The notes below the pieces were generated by a model, which saw nothing but the letters and a program-made list of their open reading frames with translations, was not told the DNA's origin and made no database searches. Shown here in pieces: positions 15,602 through 23,923 of a stretch of 64,000 nucleotides of DNA (positions within the stretch are counted from its first letter, which is position 1; every line of letters begins with the position of its first letter). The DNA lies in NCBI RefSeq assembly GCF_002088975.1, contig NZ_NCST01000132.1, forward strand, positions 62,001 through 126,000, written 5' to 3'. Made by a program: the position numbers and the translations under genes. This stretch comes from Henriciella aquimarina (lineage in GTDB: Bacteria; Pseudomonadota; Alphaproteobacteria; Caulobacterales; Hyphomonadaceae).

Positions 15602-18445
15602 TCAGCTGAACGACGCCAATTGTTCGCGGGCCGAAGAGAGCTTGGCAAGGGTTGCCGTCCATTCTGTCACGCGTTCGCGGTTTTCCTCGACAATCTCGGG
15701 CGGCGCCTTGGCGACGAAGTTCTCGTTGGCGAGCTTCTTCTCGGTGCCGGTAATGTCCTTCTGGAGCTTGCCCATCTCCTTGTCGAGGCGGGCAATCTCG
15801 GCGGCCGGATCGATGACATCCAGGATTTCCAGCGCAACCGTTTCGTCGCCCGAGGCAATCGTCACGGCGCGGGCCGGCTTGTCCTCGGTGACGGTAAAGC
15901 TGCCGAGCCGGGCGAGCTGTTTGATCGGGGTCTCGTTCTCCTTCGCCCAGGCTTTCACCTTGTCGGAAGCGCCGATCAGCGACGCGGAAATCTGCGCACC
16001 CGCCGGCACGTTGAGGACCGAGCGCGTGGAGCGGATTTCGGACACGGTGTCGAGCACCCAGGCCATTTCGGCTTCGGCCTCCGCGTTGGCCCAGGCATCC
16101 CCGAAGGCCGGCCAGTCCTGCACCATGAGGAAGTCCTCGCGCGCGCGGCTCTCGTCTTCGGTCTGCTCCCACAGCGCTTCGGTGACGAAGGGCGTAAACG
16201 GGTGCAACAGTTTCAGCGTCTGGTCGATGACCCAGCCGCAGGTCTTGCGGGTTTCGGCCTTGGCGGTCTCGTCCTCGCCATTCATGACCGGCTTGATCAG
16301 CTCGATATACCAGTCGCAGAGCACGTTCCAGATGAACTGGTAGAGCGCGTCGGCGGCTTCGTTGAACTTATAGGCCTCGAGGGCCTCGGTGATCGCACCG
16401 GCCGCCTTGCCAAGCTCGGCCGCAATCCAGCGGTTGAGCGGCAGCTTCAGCTCGCCGGGTGTCAGCGCATGGCCGAATTCGCAACCATTCATCTCAGCAA
16501 AGCGCGCCGCATTCCAGAGCTTGGTGGTGAAGTTGCGATAGCCTTCGACCGCGCCCTTGGAGAGGCGGATATTGCGCCCCTGCGCGGCGAGGCGCGCAAA
16601 GGTGAAGCGCAGCGCGTCGGCGCCATACTCATCGACCAGTTCCAGCGGGTCCATGGCGTTGCCCTTGGACTTCGACATCTTCTGGCCCTTCTCGTCGAGA
16701 ACGAGCGCGTGGATGTAGACGTCGTGGAAAGGCACCTCGTCCATGAAATGGATGCCCATCATCATCATCCGGGCGACCCAGAAGAAGATGATGTCATGCG
16801 CGGTGATGAGCACGCTGGTCGGATAGTATTGTTTCAGCGCCTCGGTCTCTTCCGGCCAGCCTTGGGTCGAGAACGGCCAGAGGGCGGAGGAGAACCAGGT
16901 GTCGAGGACGTCTTCGTCCTGCACCAGCTCGGTCGGTTTGCCATAGTGACCATCGGCCTTCGCCTGCGCAGCCGTCTCATCATGGGCGACAAAAATGGTC
17001 CCGTCCGGTCCAAACCATGCCGGAATCCGATGCCCCCACCAGAGCTGGCGGGAGATGCACCAGGGCTGGATATTGTCCATCCAGTTATAATAGGTCTTCG
17101 CCCAGTTCTCGGGCACGAACTTGGTCTCGCCCGAGCGCACGGCCTCGACCGCCGGTTTGGCGAGCTCTTCGGCCTTCACAAACCACTGGTCCGTCAGCAT
17201 CGGCTCGATCACCACGCCGGAGCGGTCGCCGAAAGGCTGGGTGATGAGCTTCTCCTCGATCTCGATCATCAGGCCGTCGGCATCGATGTCGGCGACGACC
17301 TGCTTGCGGGCCTCATAACGGTCGAGCCCGCGATAGGCTTCCGGCACGAGGTTCAGCGCGTCCACCTCGGCGGCGCTGGCCGTCACCTCACCCGCCGCGA
17401 TGGCCTTCGCCTTGCTCGCCGCCGCCTCATAAGAGCCGCCATCCGTACGCATCTGCGCGCGGTCGTCCATGAGCCGGTACATCGGAATCTTGTTGCGCTG
17501 GGCAACGCCATAATCGTTCTCGTCATGCGCGCCGGTGATCTTCACCGCGCCCGAGCCGAAATCCGGGTCGGGATAATCGTCGGTGATGATCGGGATCAGG
17601 CGGCGATGCTCCTTCGGGCCGACCGGGATCTCGCACAGCTTGCCGACAATCGGCGCATAGCGCTCATCATCAGGATGGACCGCCACCGCGCCATCGCCAA
17701 GCATGGTTTCCGGCCGCGTCGTGGCAATCGAGATGTAGTCGCGCTCTTCCTCGAGCGTGACATTGCCGTCCTCGTCCTTCTCGACATAAGTGTAGGTCTC
17801 GCCGCCGGCGAGCGGGTATTTGAAGTGCCACATATGGCCCTTCACGTCCCGGTTCTCGACTTCCAGGTCCGAGATGGCCGTCTGGAAATGCGGGTCCCAG
17901 TTCACCAGGCGCTTGTCGCGATAGATCAGCCCTTCATTGTAGAGATCGACGAAGACCTTGCGGACGGCTTCCTGCATCTGGTCGTCCGGATTGTGCCGGT
18001 CGCCCATGGTGAAGCGCTCATTCTCCCAGTCGCAGGAGGCCCCGAGGCGTTTGAGCTGATTGATGATCTGTCCGCCGGACTGCTCTTTCCATTCCCAGAC
18101 GCGGTCGATAAATTTCTCGCGTCCGAGGCTCGTACGGCTCTCATTGCCACCGGCCTCAGCCAGCTGGCGCTCGACCACCATCTGGGTCGCGATGCCGGCA
18201 TGGTCGGTGCCTGGCTGCCAGCGGACATTCTTGCCGCGCATGCGCTCGAAGCGGACCAGGATGTCCTGCAACGTATTGTTCAGCGCATGGCCCATATGCA
18301 GCACGCCGGTGACGTTCGGCGGCGGGATGACGATGGAATAGGCCTGCGCGCTCGTATCGCCGGAGGGACGGAAGCAGCCTGCCTCCTCCCAGCGCTCATA
18401 GATACGGCCTTCTGCGCTCTGCGGATCGAAGCGTTGGTCGAGCAT
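15602..18445 (-). CDS. valS: Valyl-tRNA synthetase
   Basis: 947 residues from the ATG at 18445; the family N-terminus (MLDQRFDPQSAEGRIYERWE) begins there. An in-frame TTG at 18481 would put the start inside the preceding terminator, so I reject it. The class I signatures are HMGH (residues 50-53) and KMSKS (589-593). Editing-domain motifs (TTRPETMLGD, VHPDDERY) and the C-terminal coiled-coil arm (IARLDKEMGKLQKDI) are present. It charges tRNA-Val in the cytoplasm. Its position after pcm, tolC and popZ on one strand looks like a settled housekeeping order. Confidence 0.96.
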   Translation of the reverse strand: MLDQRFDPQSAEGRIYERWEEAGCFRPSGDTSAQAYSIVIPPPNVTGVLHMGHALNNTLQDILVRFERMRGKNVRWQPGTDHAGIATQMVVERQLAEAGGNESRTSLGREKFIDRVWEWKEQSGGQIINQLKRLGASCDWENERFTMGDRHNPDDQMQEAVRKVFVDLYNEGLIYRDKRLVNWDPHFQTAISDLEVENRDVKGHMWHFKYPLAGGETYTYVEKDEDGNVTLEEERDYISIATTRPETMLGDGAVAVHPDDERYAPIVGKLCEIPVGPKEHRRLIPIITDDYPDPDFGSGAVKITGAHDENDYGVAQRNKIPMYRLMDDRAQMRTDGGSYEAAASKAKAIAAGEVTASAAEVDALNLVPEAYRGLDRYEARKQVVADIDADGLMIEIEEKLITQPFGDRSGVVIEPMLTDQWFVKAEELAKPAVEAVRSGETKFVPENWAKTYYNWMDNIQPWCISRQLWWGHRIPAWFGPDGTIFVAHDETAAQAKADGHYGKPTELVQDEDVLDTWFSSALWPFSTQGWPEETEALKQYYPTSVLITAHDIIFFWVARMMMMGIHFMDEVPFHDVYIHALVLDEKGQKMSKSKGNAMDPLELVDEYGADALRFTFARLAAQGRNIRLSKGAVEGYRNFTTKLWNAARFAEMNGCEFGHALTPGELKLPLNRWIAAELGKAAGAITEALEAYKFNEAADALYQFIWNVLCDWYIELIKPVMNGEDETAKAETRKTCGWVIDQTLKLLHPFTPFVTEALWEQTEDESRAREDFLMVQDWPAFGDAWANAEAEAEMAWVLDTVSEIRSTRSVLNVPAGAQISASLIGASDKVKAWAKENETPIKQLARLGSFTVTEDKPARAVTIASGDETVALEILDVIDPAAEIARLDKEMGKLQKDITGTEKKLANENFVAKAPPEIVEENRERVTEWTATLAKLSSAREQLASFS

Positions 18446-18466
18446 TCTTTTCGTCAGTCCATTCGT

Positions 18467-18506
18467 CAAAAACACAAACAAAAGGCGCGCCGGTCAGGGC
18501 GCGCCT
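18467..18506 (-). terminator. Rho-independent terminator after popZ
   Basis: Perfect 9-base arms AGGCGCGCC and GGCGCGCCT enclose a 6-base loop (18483-18506). On the minus strand the stem is followed by a T-rich run (TTTTGTTTGTGTTTTT). It closes the popZ transcript and lies 38 bases before the valS ATG, so valS may need its own promoter or read-through. Confidence 0.85.
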
Positions 18507-18535
18507 CGTCTCTATAACAAAGTTATCGTGAGGTT

Positions 18536-19390
18536 CTAGCGTGCCATGCGGGCGATGCGCTGTACTTCCTCTTCGACTTTCCGTTCCACAATGGCCGGAA
18601 GGTTGGCGTCCAGCCACTCCTTGATCATCGGGCGGAGCATTTCCGTCATCAGGCCTTCCAGCGTGTTCGGGTTGTCGGTGTCCTCCGACTGCTTGACCAT
18701 GAGCTTGCCAAGCGCGCTGGCGGCAGCGCCGGCGATGCGTTCGTCGGTGAGGCCTTCACTGGCGGCCTGGGTCGTTTCGGTCTTGCCTCTCAGCATGGCA
18801 GATTGTCCGGTGCTTGTGGGTTGCGGCTCTGGCTCGGCTTGCGGGGTGAAGGTCGGCTCGGGCTCTGGGATTGCTTCGGCCTGAGCTTCCGTCTCCGCCA
18901 TTGAAGGTTCCCATTCGGCGGCGGGCTCGTCAAAGCTTTCCTGCGGCATATCCGCGGCAAGAACCGGCTCTTCCTCGTCCAGGTTCACGGCTTCCAGGTC
19001 GAAGTCCTCAAGTTCCTCGATGCCTTCATCGGCGTCGAAGGCCGTCGACGCTTCTGCTTCTGTGCCCTCATCGCTGGCAAGGTCGTCAAACATCGACTCA
19101 TCGACATCGGAGAGAAGATCGTCGTCTTCGTCGGCCGCCCCGATCGGGTCGATTTCTTCCTGCGGATCGGAGGCAAGTTCCTCGACGCTGCCGCCGCTCT
19201 GCTCGATGACATCATCGAGCGAGAGATCCTCGAAATTTTCCTCGTCGGACACATTGACCGAAACAGACGGTTCCGCACGCGCTGCGGGCTTGCCCGAACC
19301 GCCGGCACCCTCGCCATCGTCGGCGATGATCTTGCGGATGGAGGCGAGGATTTCCTCCATGGTCGGTTCTGATTGCGCTTTTTCGGCCAT
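18536..19390 (-). CDS. popZ: Polar organising protein PopZ (DUF2497)
   Basis: 284 residues. PopZ forms a pole-localised matrix that anchors the chromosome origin and cell-cycle proteins. The N-terminal helix EPTMEEILASIRKIIADD and the C-terminal oligomerisation helices (LMTEMLRPMIKEWL, LPAIVERKVEEEVQRI) are the two conserved ends; between them lies a long Pro/Glu/Asp-rich disordered spacer. It lies directly after the tolC-type gene and before valS, as in Caulobacter relatives. GGGAGCTGGGA is ahead of the ATG. A CtrA-like motif lies 54 bases upstream. Confidence 0.88.
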   Translation of the reverse strand: MAEKAQSEPTMEEILASIRKIIADDGEGAGGSGKPAARAEPSVSVNVSDEENFEDLSLDDVIEQSGGSVEELASDPQEEIDPIGAADEDDDLLSDVDESMFDDLASDEGTEAEASTAFDADEGIEELEDFDLEAVNLDEEEPVLAADMPQESFDEPAAEWEPSMAETEAQAEAIPEPEPTFTPQAEPEPQPTSTGQSAMLRGKTETTQAASEGLTDERIAGAAASALGKLMVKQSEDTDNPNTLEGLMTEMLRPMIKEWLDANLPAIVERKVEEEVQRIARMAR

Positions 19391-19443
19391 TCCCAGCTCC
19401 CGAAGGTCTATGAGGTACCCCTCTAGGGGCTACATCGCGTCGG

Positions 19444-19458
19444 TTAATGAGGTGTTAT
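19444..19458. promoter_or_regulatory. CtrA-like binding motif upstream of popZ (TTAA-N7-TTAT)
   Basis: TTAA and TTAT are seven bases apart, one mismatch from the CtrA consensus TTAA-N7-TTAA. It sits 54 bases before the popZ start in the 102-bp gap after the tolC-type gene. A position near a promoter of a cell-pole gene makes cell-cycle control plausible, but the motif alone is weak evidence. Confidence 0.35.
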
Positions 19459-19492
19459 GACGGATTCGAGCACCGAGTGCACATCCGTACTG

Positions 19493-20785
19493 CTATTCCC
19501 GAACGGAAAGCCCCAGACGCGCCGGTGTCAACTGCCCCATCGCGGCCAGCAGCTGATGCGCAGCGACATAGCGGTCGCGCTCGGCGGTGGCGAGCGCCAG
19601 GCGCGCTTCCAGCAGCTGCTGTTCCTGCTGCAACACATCGAGCGTCGTGCGCACACCGACAGAGAGTTCCTCCCGCGCGCCTTCATAAGCGATTTCGGCT
19701 GCGTCGACCTGACGCCGGGAGGCGGCAACAGACTGCTCTGCAGCCTCATGGCCATACCAGGCCTGGGCCGTCTGCGTGCGAATGATTCTCTGGAACTGGG
19801 CGATCTGCGTGCGCGCCCGGCTGAGCGCGAGCTTCGATTCCTGGAGCATCGAGGTCTTCGCACCGCCGGAATAGAGCGGAATGCGGGCCTGTGCCCCGGC
19901 GCTCATGCTCGTATCGGTCCAGCCTTCGGTATGATATTCCTGCAGGCCGGCCTGGCCGATAATGGAGACTTCCGGGCGCAGCGCGCCTTTCGCGACATCG
20001 ACAGCCTCGCGGGCAGCCCGCTCTGCGTGCTGGGCGGCCTGCAGATCGGGATTGGACTCAAGCGCGATGGCGAGCGCTTCGTCAAACGTGTCGGGAAGGT
20101 CGGGCGCGGACGGCACGGGTGTCATGAGACCGGCTTCGAGCCCCGTCAGCTGGGCATAATTGGCAAGGCTGCCCTCCAGCCGGGCCTGCGCGGCAGCCAG
20201 TTGCGCGCGCCCGCCTTCAAGACGGGCTTCCGAGAGCGCCACATCGGTGCGCGTCACATCGCCAACGTCAAAGCGATCCTGCGATTCGGTGAGCTGACCT
20301 CTCAGCAGATCGATACTGTTTTCCCGGATGGAGATCACTTCACGGTCGCGGATGATGTCGACATAGGCCGTCACCGTGTCGAGCAGCAGCCGCTGGCCTG
20401 TACTGTCGAGCTGCGCATTCGCCGCCATCGCGCCGGCCCTGGCCTGGCGCACGCCGGCATCCAGCCGCCCGCCTGTATAAACCGGCAAGCGAGCTTCGAG
20501 CTGTGTCGAGGCCACGGGACGGTCGCCCAGATTGAAGGCGAAAGGCCGGTCGGAATCGATCGATTCGTAAACATAGCTGCCGAACAGATCGACCGTTGGG
20601 CGCCGGTTTGCGCGCGCCTGGTTGATACGCTCGCCGGCTATGGCCGCCGAATCGCGTTCCGCCTCCAAGGTGGGACTATTCTGCCAGGCCGCCAGCAAGG
20701 CATCGCGCAGCGTGTCTGCACCAGCAGGAAGCGGCATGGCCGCCGCCGCCAGACCCAGCACAGCCGTGACCAGATATCTGGACAT
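19493..20785 (-). CDS. TolC-family outer-membrane efflux/type I secretion channel
   Basis: 430 residues. A Sec signal peptide (cleavage after AGA) leads into the two TolC repeats of the family: LRDALLAAWQNSPTLEAERDSA at the start and LDEALAIAL-type repeat two at FDEALAIALESNPDLQAA. The QARANRRPTVDLFGSY and KGALRPEVSIIGQAG segments match strand-helix turns of the channel. It forms a trimeric outer-membrane tunnel working with an inner-membrane ABC or RND pump; no partner pump is encoded here. It is the RsaF-like gene expected beside popZ. It follows pcm by about 100 bases. Confidence 0.9.
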   Translation of the reverse strand: MSRYLVTAVLGLAAAAMPLPAGADTLRDALLAAWQNSPTLEAERDSAAIAGERINQARANRRPTVDLFGSYVYESIDSDRPFAFNLGDRPVASTQLEARLPVYTGGRLDAGVRQARAGAMAANAQLDSTGQRLLLDTVTAYVDIIRDREVISIRENSIDLLRGQLTESQDRFDVGDVTRTDVALSEARLEGGRAQLAAAQARLEGSLANYAQLTGLEAGLMTPVPSAPDLPDTFDEALAIALESNPDLQAAQHAERAAREAVDVAKGALRPEVSIIGQAGLQEYHTEGWTDTSMSAGAQARIPLYSGGAKTSMLQESKLALSRARTQIAQFQRIIRTQTAQAWYGHEAAEQSVAASRRQVDAAEIAYEGAREELSVGVRTTLDVLQQEQQLLEARLALATAERDRYVAAHQLLAAMGQLTPARLGLSVRE

Positions 20786-20892
20786 CTTCCCTCATCCTTC
20801 TCACCTGCCGGTTTCTAACATGAAACCGCAAGTCAGTGAACAGCGTTCACTTCCTGACAGGCGTTCAAGATGGGGGCAGGCCGAGCCGCTGT

Positions 20893-21546
20893 CTAGAAGA
20901 CAAAAGAGCGCTTCTTGTCGAAGCCGGGCAGCTTGGGTGGACAGGCATCGAAGGCGTCGCGATAGGAAACGATGTCACCGGACTTGGTATAGACGCGGCC
21001 GCGACCGAGATCGTGAGACACCGGAACCGGGACGCCGAGACGCCCGCCTTCGGCGAGCTGGTTGAACCAGGCTTCCGGGGCTTCCTCGATCATGCCGGTC
21101 ACGAGAATGATGTCGAACGGGCCCTGATCCGGCAGGCCGGCCTTCAGGTCGCCATGGACAGCGACAGCGCGGTCGATGCCGAGCTTGCCGAAACGTGCCG
21201 TCATTTCGTCGACCAGCGTCTCGTCGTCTTCGAGCGCGATGACCGTCTCGACGAGTTTCGCCAGAAGTGCCGTCTCGTAACCGGCACCCGCGCCGATCAC
21301 CAGCGCGATGTCGGACGGTTCCGGCTCCAGCGCCTTCAGCATCTTGCCGAGGTCGCGCGGCGTCCAGAGGGCGCGGCCCTCACTGGTCTCGATCTCATAT
21401 TCGGCATAGGCGATGGACTGGTCCGGTTTCGGCACGAAAGCCTCACGCGGGGTGTGAAGGAAGGCCGAGACGATGCCCGTTTCGGTGACGTCATTCGTGC
21501 GGATCTGCGAATCCACCATGATCCGGCGCATCTTGTTGAAATCCAT
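20893..21546 (-). CDS. pcm: Protein-L-isoaspartate O-methyltransferase
   Basis: 217 residues, cytoplasmic. It carries the PCMT pattern: MVDSQIRTNDVTE, REAFVP, then the SAM-binding loop LVIGAGAGYETALLAKL and the acidic EDDETLVDEM end of strand two. The family methylates damaged isoaspartate residues for repair. Members of this alphaproteobacterial type placed just before a TolC gene are common, and some have lost activity; the SAM loop here is slightly off the usual GTGSGY (GAGAGY). AAGGAACGG precedes the ATG. Confidence 0.85.
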   Translation of the reverse strand: MDFNKMRRIMVDSQIRTNDVTETGIVSAFLHTPREAFVPKPDQSIAYAEYEIETSEGRALWTPRDLGKMLKALEPEPSDIALVIGAGAGYETALLAKLVETVIALEDDETLVDEMTARFGKLGIDRAVAVHGDLKAGLPDQGPFDIILVTGMIEEAPEAWFNQLAEGGRLGVPVPVSHDLGRGRVYTKSGDIVSYRDAFDACPPKLPGFDKKRSFVF

Positions 21547-21698
21547 GGCCCCGTTCCTTTTCGCAGCTCTTCTGCCTTCGGTGATCCGCCAATATCTCAG
21601 GCCCCGCCCGCATGCAATGCGACCTATGTGCGAAAGGCCGCTTTATGCGATTGCAAGCGGTCCCGGCGGCTGCTATCTGTCCGCGTCGCTCTGATGAG

Positions 21699-21772
21699 GG
21701 CCCTGTGGCGGAGTGGTGACGCAGCGGATTGCAAATCCGTGTACCCCGGTTCGATTCCGGGCGGGGCCTCCA
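21699..21772 (+). tRNA. tRNA-Cys (GCA)
   Basis: A 74-base cloverleaf with CCA encoded. Acceptor GGCCCTG pairs with CGGGGCC, the discriminator is T as in most tRNA-Cys, the anticodon stem GCGGA/TCCGT holds the loop TTGCAAA with anticodon GCA, and the T-arm reads GGTTCGATTCC. Confidence 0.97.
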
Positions 21773-21897
21773 GACATTTCCCTTTCTGAAATTTTCTGTC
21801 CCGGCCAAGTCCCTGACATGCGGCAATTCTTTCAGGAAGCCCGCAAACTTCGGAAATGCGGTTTACCCGCCATTAACCAATCCCGCCGATACATACT

Positions 21898-21966
21898 CGT
21901 GTCTTCTTTGGAGACACCCACCATCACCCAACGCCTCGGCGGGAGTTCATCTCCCGCCGTTTTTTT
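21898..21966 (+). ncRNA. Candidate small RNA ending in an intrinsic terminator
   Basis: Between the two tRNA genes lies a stem GTGTCT/AGACAC (about 21900-21918), an unpaired CA-rich stretch, then a perfect terminator stem. No open reading frame fits. The arrangement of 5' hairpin, single-stranded middle and terminator is that of a trans-acting small RNA of about 68 bases. The 5' end is my estimate. It could instead be a processed trailer of the tRNA-Cys transcript. Confidence 0.4.
21937..21966 (+). terminator. Strong Rho-independent terminator
   Basis: Perfect 9-base arms CGGCGGGAG and CTCCCGCCG around the loop TTCAT, followed by seven T residues. It ends either the tRNA-Cys transcript or the candidate small RNA. 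Confidence 0.92.
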
Positions 21967-22034
21967 GTCAGCTGCCTGCAAACGGGCGTTTGACACCGGC
22001 GTTTCGTTTGCTATTGGAGCCGTCTCGCAGGTGA

Positions 22035-22110
22035 TCCGCGATAGCTCAGTTGGTAGAGCAGGCGACTGTTAATCGCCCGGTCGTAGGTTCGAGTCCTACT
22101 CGCGGAGCCA
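22035..22110 (+). tRNA. tRNA-Asn (GTT)
   Basis: A 76-base cloverleaf with CCA encoded. Acceptor TCCGCGA pairs with TCGCGGA, discriminator G; anticodon stem GGCGA/TCGCC with loop CTGTTAA gives anticodon GTT; D-arm AGCTCAGTTGGTAGAGC and T-arm GGTTCGAGTCC are standard. Confidence 0.97.
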
Positions 22111-22144
22111 GCGAACTTCTCCATAGACATGATCGAAAGAGATA

Positions 22145-22160
22145 AGCCCGCCTCAGGGCT
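22145..22160 (-). terminator. Weak hairpin at the end of the T2SS operon
   Basis: Arms AGCCC/GGGCT overlap the stop codon of the last operon gene, and the minus strand continues TATCTCTTTC. The stem is short and the T-run poor, so this is only a possible terminator. It would stop minus-strand transcripts before they run through the tRNA-Asn gene. Confidence 0.35.
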
Positions 22161-22671
22161 CGCAGGCGCGTACGCCCAGAACGGGGATGACGGTGCGCCA
22201 GCCTTCCGGCGTGGTGACGGTGAGCCGGCCCGATTCGACGCGCTGGCCGCCCTGCAGCTCATCGCCCGGCACAATGGTCAGCATGACCTGTTCTCCGCCT
22301 GGCGCGGCGAAGCCCTGTTCGGTCATGAACTCCCCAAAGATCACACCGCTATTGACCGTCTGGACGAGCTCGACGGTCTCTGCGCCGAGCTTCATGGTCG
22401 CCCGGCCCGTCTGGGACTTCTCGAAGAAGATGAACTGGGTCGCGTCCGTCTTGCTCCACAGGAACAGGCCGCACTCATTCGATTCGAGCTGCTGGGGGCC
22501 AAGCCCTGATTCGGGCACGACATTCACAGCCGGTATCAGCCCGGAGGCCGCCCCCTGCCCTTTGGCGGCTGGCTGACTCGCCGTTTGGCTTCCCGTCTCT
22601 TTCGATGTGGACGAACAGGCCGATACGGCCAGCAAGGAAAGGGAGACTGTCAGGATAAGGGCTCGTTTCAT
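22153..22671 (-). CDS. Small lipoprotein ending the T2SS operon, function unknown
   Basis: 172 residues with a lipoprotein signal (lipobox VSAC) and a Ser/Thr/Gln-rich linker, then a beta-rich domain of about 120 residues containing two cysteines (ESNECGLFLW and the near-terminal VRACEP) that could pair. No family is recognised. It overlaps gspN by 4 bases, so it belongs to the T2SS transcript. The operon has no recognised pilotin, the small lipoprotein that guides the secretin to the outer membrane; this gene is a positional candidate, or a secreted-substrate or assembly factor. That is inference only. Confidence 0.7.
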   Translation of the reverse strand: MKRALILTVSLSLLAVSACSSTSKETGSQTASQPAAKGQGAASGLIPAVNVVPESGLGPQQLESNECGLFLWSKTDATQFIFFEKSQTGRATMKLGAETVELVQTVNSGVIFGEFMTEQGFAAPGGEQVMLTIVPGDELQGGQRVESGRLTVTTPEGWRTVIPVLGVRACEP

Positions 22672-23429
22672 GGGGCACCGGCTCCGGCTGTCTGGCTGCT
22701 GCTGCGTTCATAGCTCCAGCGCCCATCCTCGCGCGCAAAACCGGCATTGGCTAGCAGCGTTTCGATATCGCTGTCGGACGTATCGGCCTCGACACTGATT
22801 TCGGCCTCTCCCTGCAAATGCGCGCGGCCATTGACGGAGACTGTGTCTCCATCCGGCCCGGCGCCCTGCATCACGAAACGGAAAGCGCCGTCTTCACAGG
22901 CCAGCGTGCCGGTCAGGTCCGAGAAGCTCCGGCCGAACTGGCGCGCGGCCAGAGACAGCGTGTCGGACCGGATCTCACCGCTGGCCGATGTGCAGCGAAA
23001 ATCATCGATTCGCGCCGAGCCTCCCGACAGGCGAAACGTCCCTCTAATCGCGCGTAAGTCCGGCGACAGGCTTTCCAATGCAGAGACTTTCTGCTCCAGG
23101 CGGACATCCTCGGCCCGGTAAGTGCTCTCGCCGGCCAGGACGAGGGTCGCCGCGCCGCGACCGCCGGCCCCGCCCCATTGGACGTCGAGGGCTGGCTTGA
23201 AGGAGAGAAGCGACATAGGCGCCAGCGCAACGTCCACATCGCCGACCGGCTGATTGCGGAAATAGACGCCCATGACCCGGCCGTCCCACACCGTGCCTTC
23301 CGACTGCGTCCACTGCACGCCCATCGCATTGAGCGGCAGCCGGCTCAGCGCGAAGCCGAGCGGCACCTGCGACAGCGCGAAGCCCGCAAGGGCCAGCACG
23401 GCGATGAGGATTAGGACAAAGCGCATCAT
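22668..23429 (-). CDS. gspN: Type II secretion protein N
   Basis: 253 residues. A single N-terminal membrane segment (FVLILIAVLALAGFALSQVPLGF) precedes a periplasmic beta-rich domain; the motif MGVQWTQSEGTVWDGRV is the GspN/AsmA-like opening. GspN is an accessory, not universally required, inner-membrane component of the secreton. It overlaps gspM and the downstream lipoprotein gene by 4 bases each. Confidence 0.8.
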   Translation of the reverse strand: MMRFVLILIAVLALAGFALSQVPLGFALSRLPLNAMGVQWTQSEGTVWDGRVMGVYFRNQPVGDVDVALAPMSLLSFKPALDVQWGGAGGRGAATLVLAGESTYRAEDVRLEQKVSALESLSPDLRAIRGTFRLSGGSARIDDFRCTSASGEIRSDTLSLAARQFGRSFSDLTGTLACEDGAFRFVMQGAGPDGDTVSVNGRAHLQGEAEISVEADTSDSDIETLLANAGFAREDGRWSYERSSSQTAGAGAP

Positions 23430-23923
23430 CCCGCCGTCTCCCCGGAAAGTTCGACCGTGGCGCGCACGCGCCCATCCTGGGCCTGGTCGAGGCTCATCCG
23501 CTCGATCCGTCCGCCCAGCCGGCCTTCGACCTGGGTCAGCCAGTAAAAGAACTGGCGCGCATCGGCGCCTTCGAAGACGAGCGCGAAACGGCCATCGTCA
23601 TTGCCCTGCAGCCGCGAAATGGCGAGCCCGGAGGCCTGGGCGGCCTGAGTGACCGCCGCCTTGAACGCATCGGGTTTGAGCGCGGAGGCCGTCGAAACCG
23701 TCATGCCGGTCGTCGCCGGCGTGCGCGCCCGCTCAAGCGCGACCAGCCGCTCAAGACGGGCGAGTTGATCGGCCGCCGTCTGACGCGCCTGACGGGCCTC
23801 TGCGCGCGCATCCAGCGATGGTGTCACAATGCCATACCAGGCGACCAGCAGGGCCAGCAGACCGCCCGCCAGGGCGATCAAAAGCTTCTCGCGCAGTGAC
23901 AGACCGCTCCACCAGCTGCTCAT
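23426..23923 (-). CDS. gspM: Type II secretion protein M
   Basis: 165 residues. A short cytoplasmic start (WWSGLSLREKLLIA) leads into one membrane helix (about residues 14-31) and then a periplasmic coiled coil (ARAEARQARQTAADQLARLERL) and small ferredoxin-like domain. GspM binds GspL at the inner-membrane platform. It overlaps gspL and gspN by 4 bases. Confidence 0.85.
   Translation of the reverse strand: MSSWWSGLSLREKLLIALAGGLLALLVAWYGIVTPSLDARAEARQARQTAADQLARLERLVALERARTPATTGMTVSTASALKPDAFKAAVTQAAQASGLAISRLQGNDDGRFALVFEGADARQFFYWLTQVEGRLGGRIERMSLDQAQDGRVRATVELSGETAG

Noticed and set aside
18445-18481. An upstream TTG start for valS
   Set aside because: It falls in the T-run of the preceding terminator and gives a non-family N-terminus.
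15458-18517. A 1019-codon open frame on the plus strand opposite valS
   Set aside because: It mirrors valS across its full length, has no recognisable domain, and arises from the codon bias of a high-GC gene.
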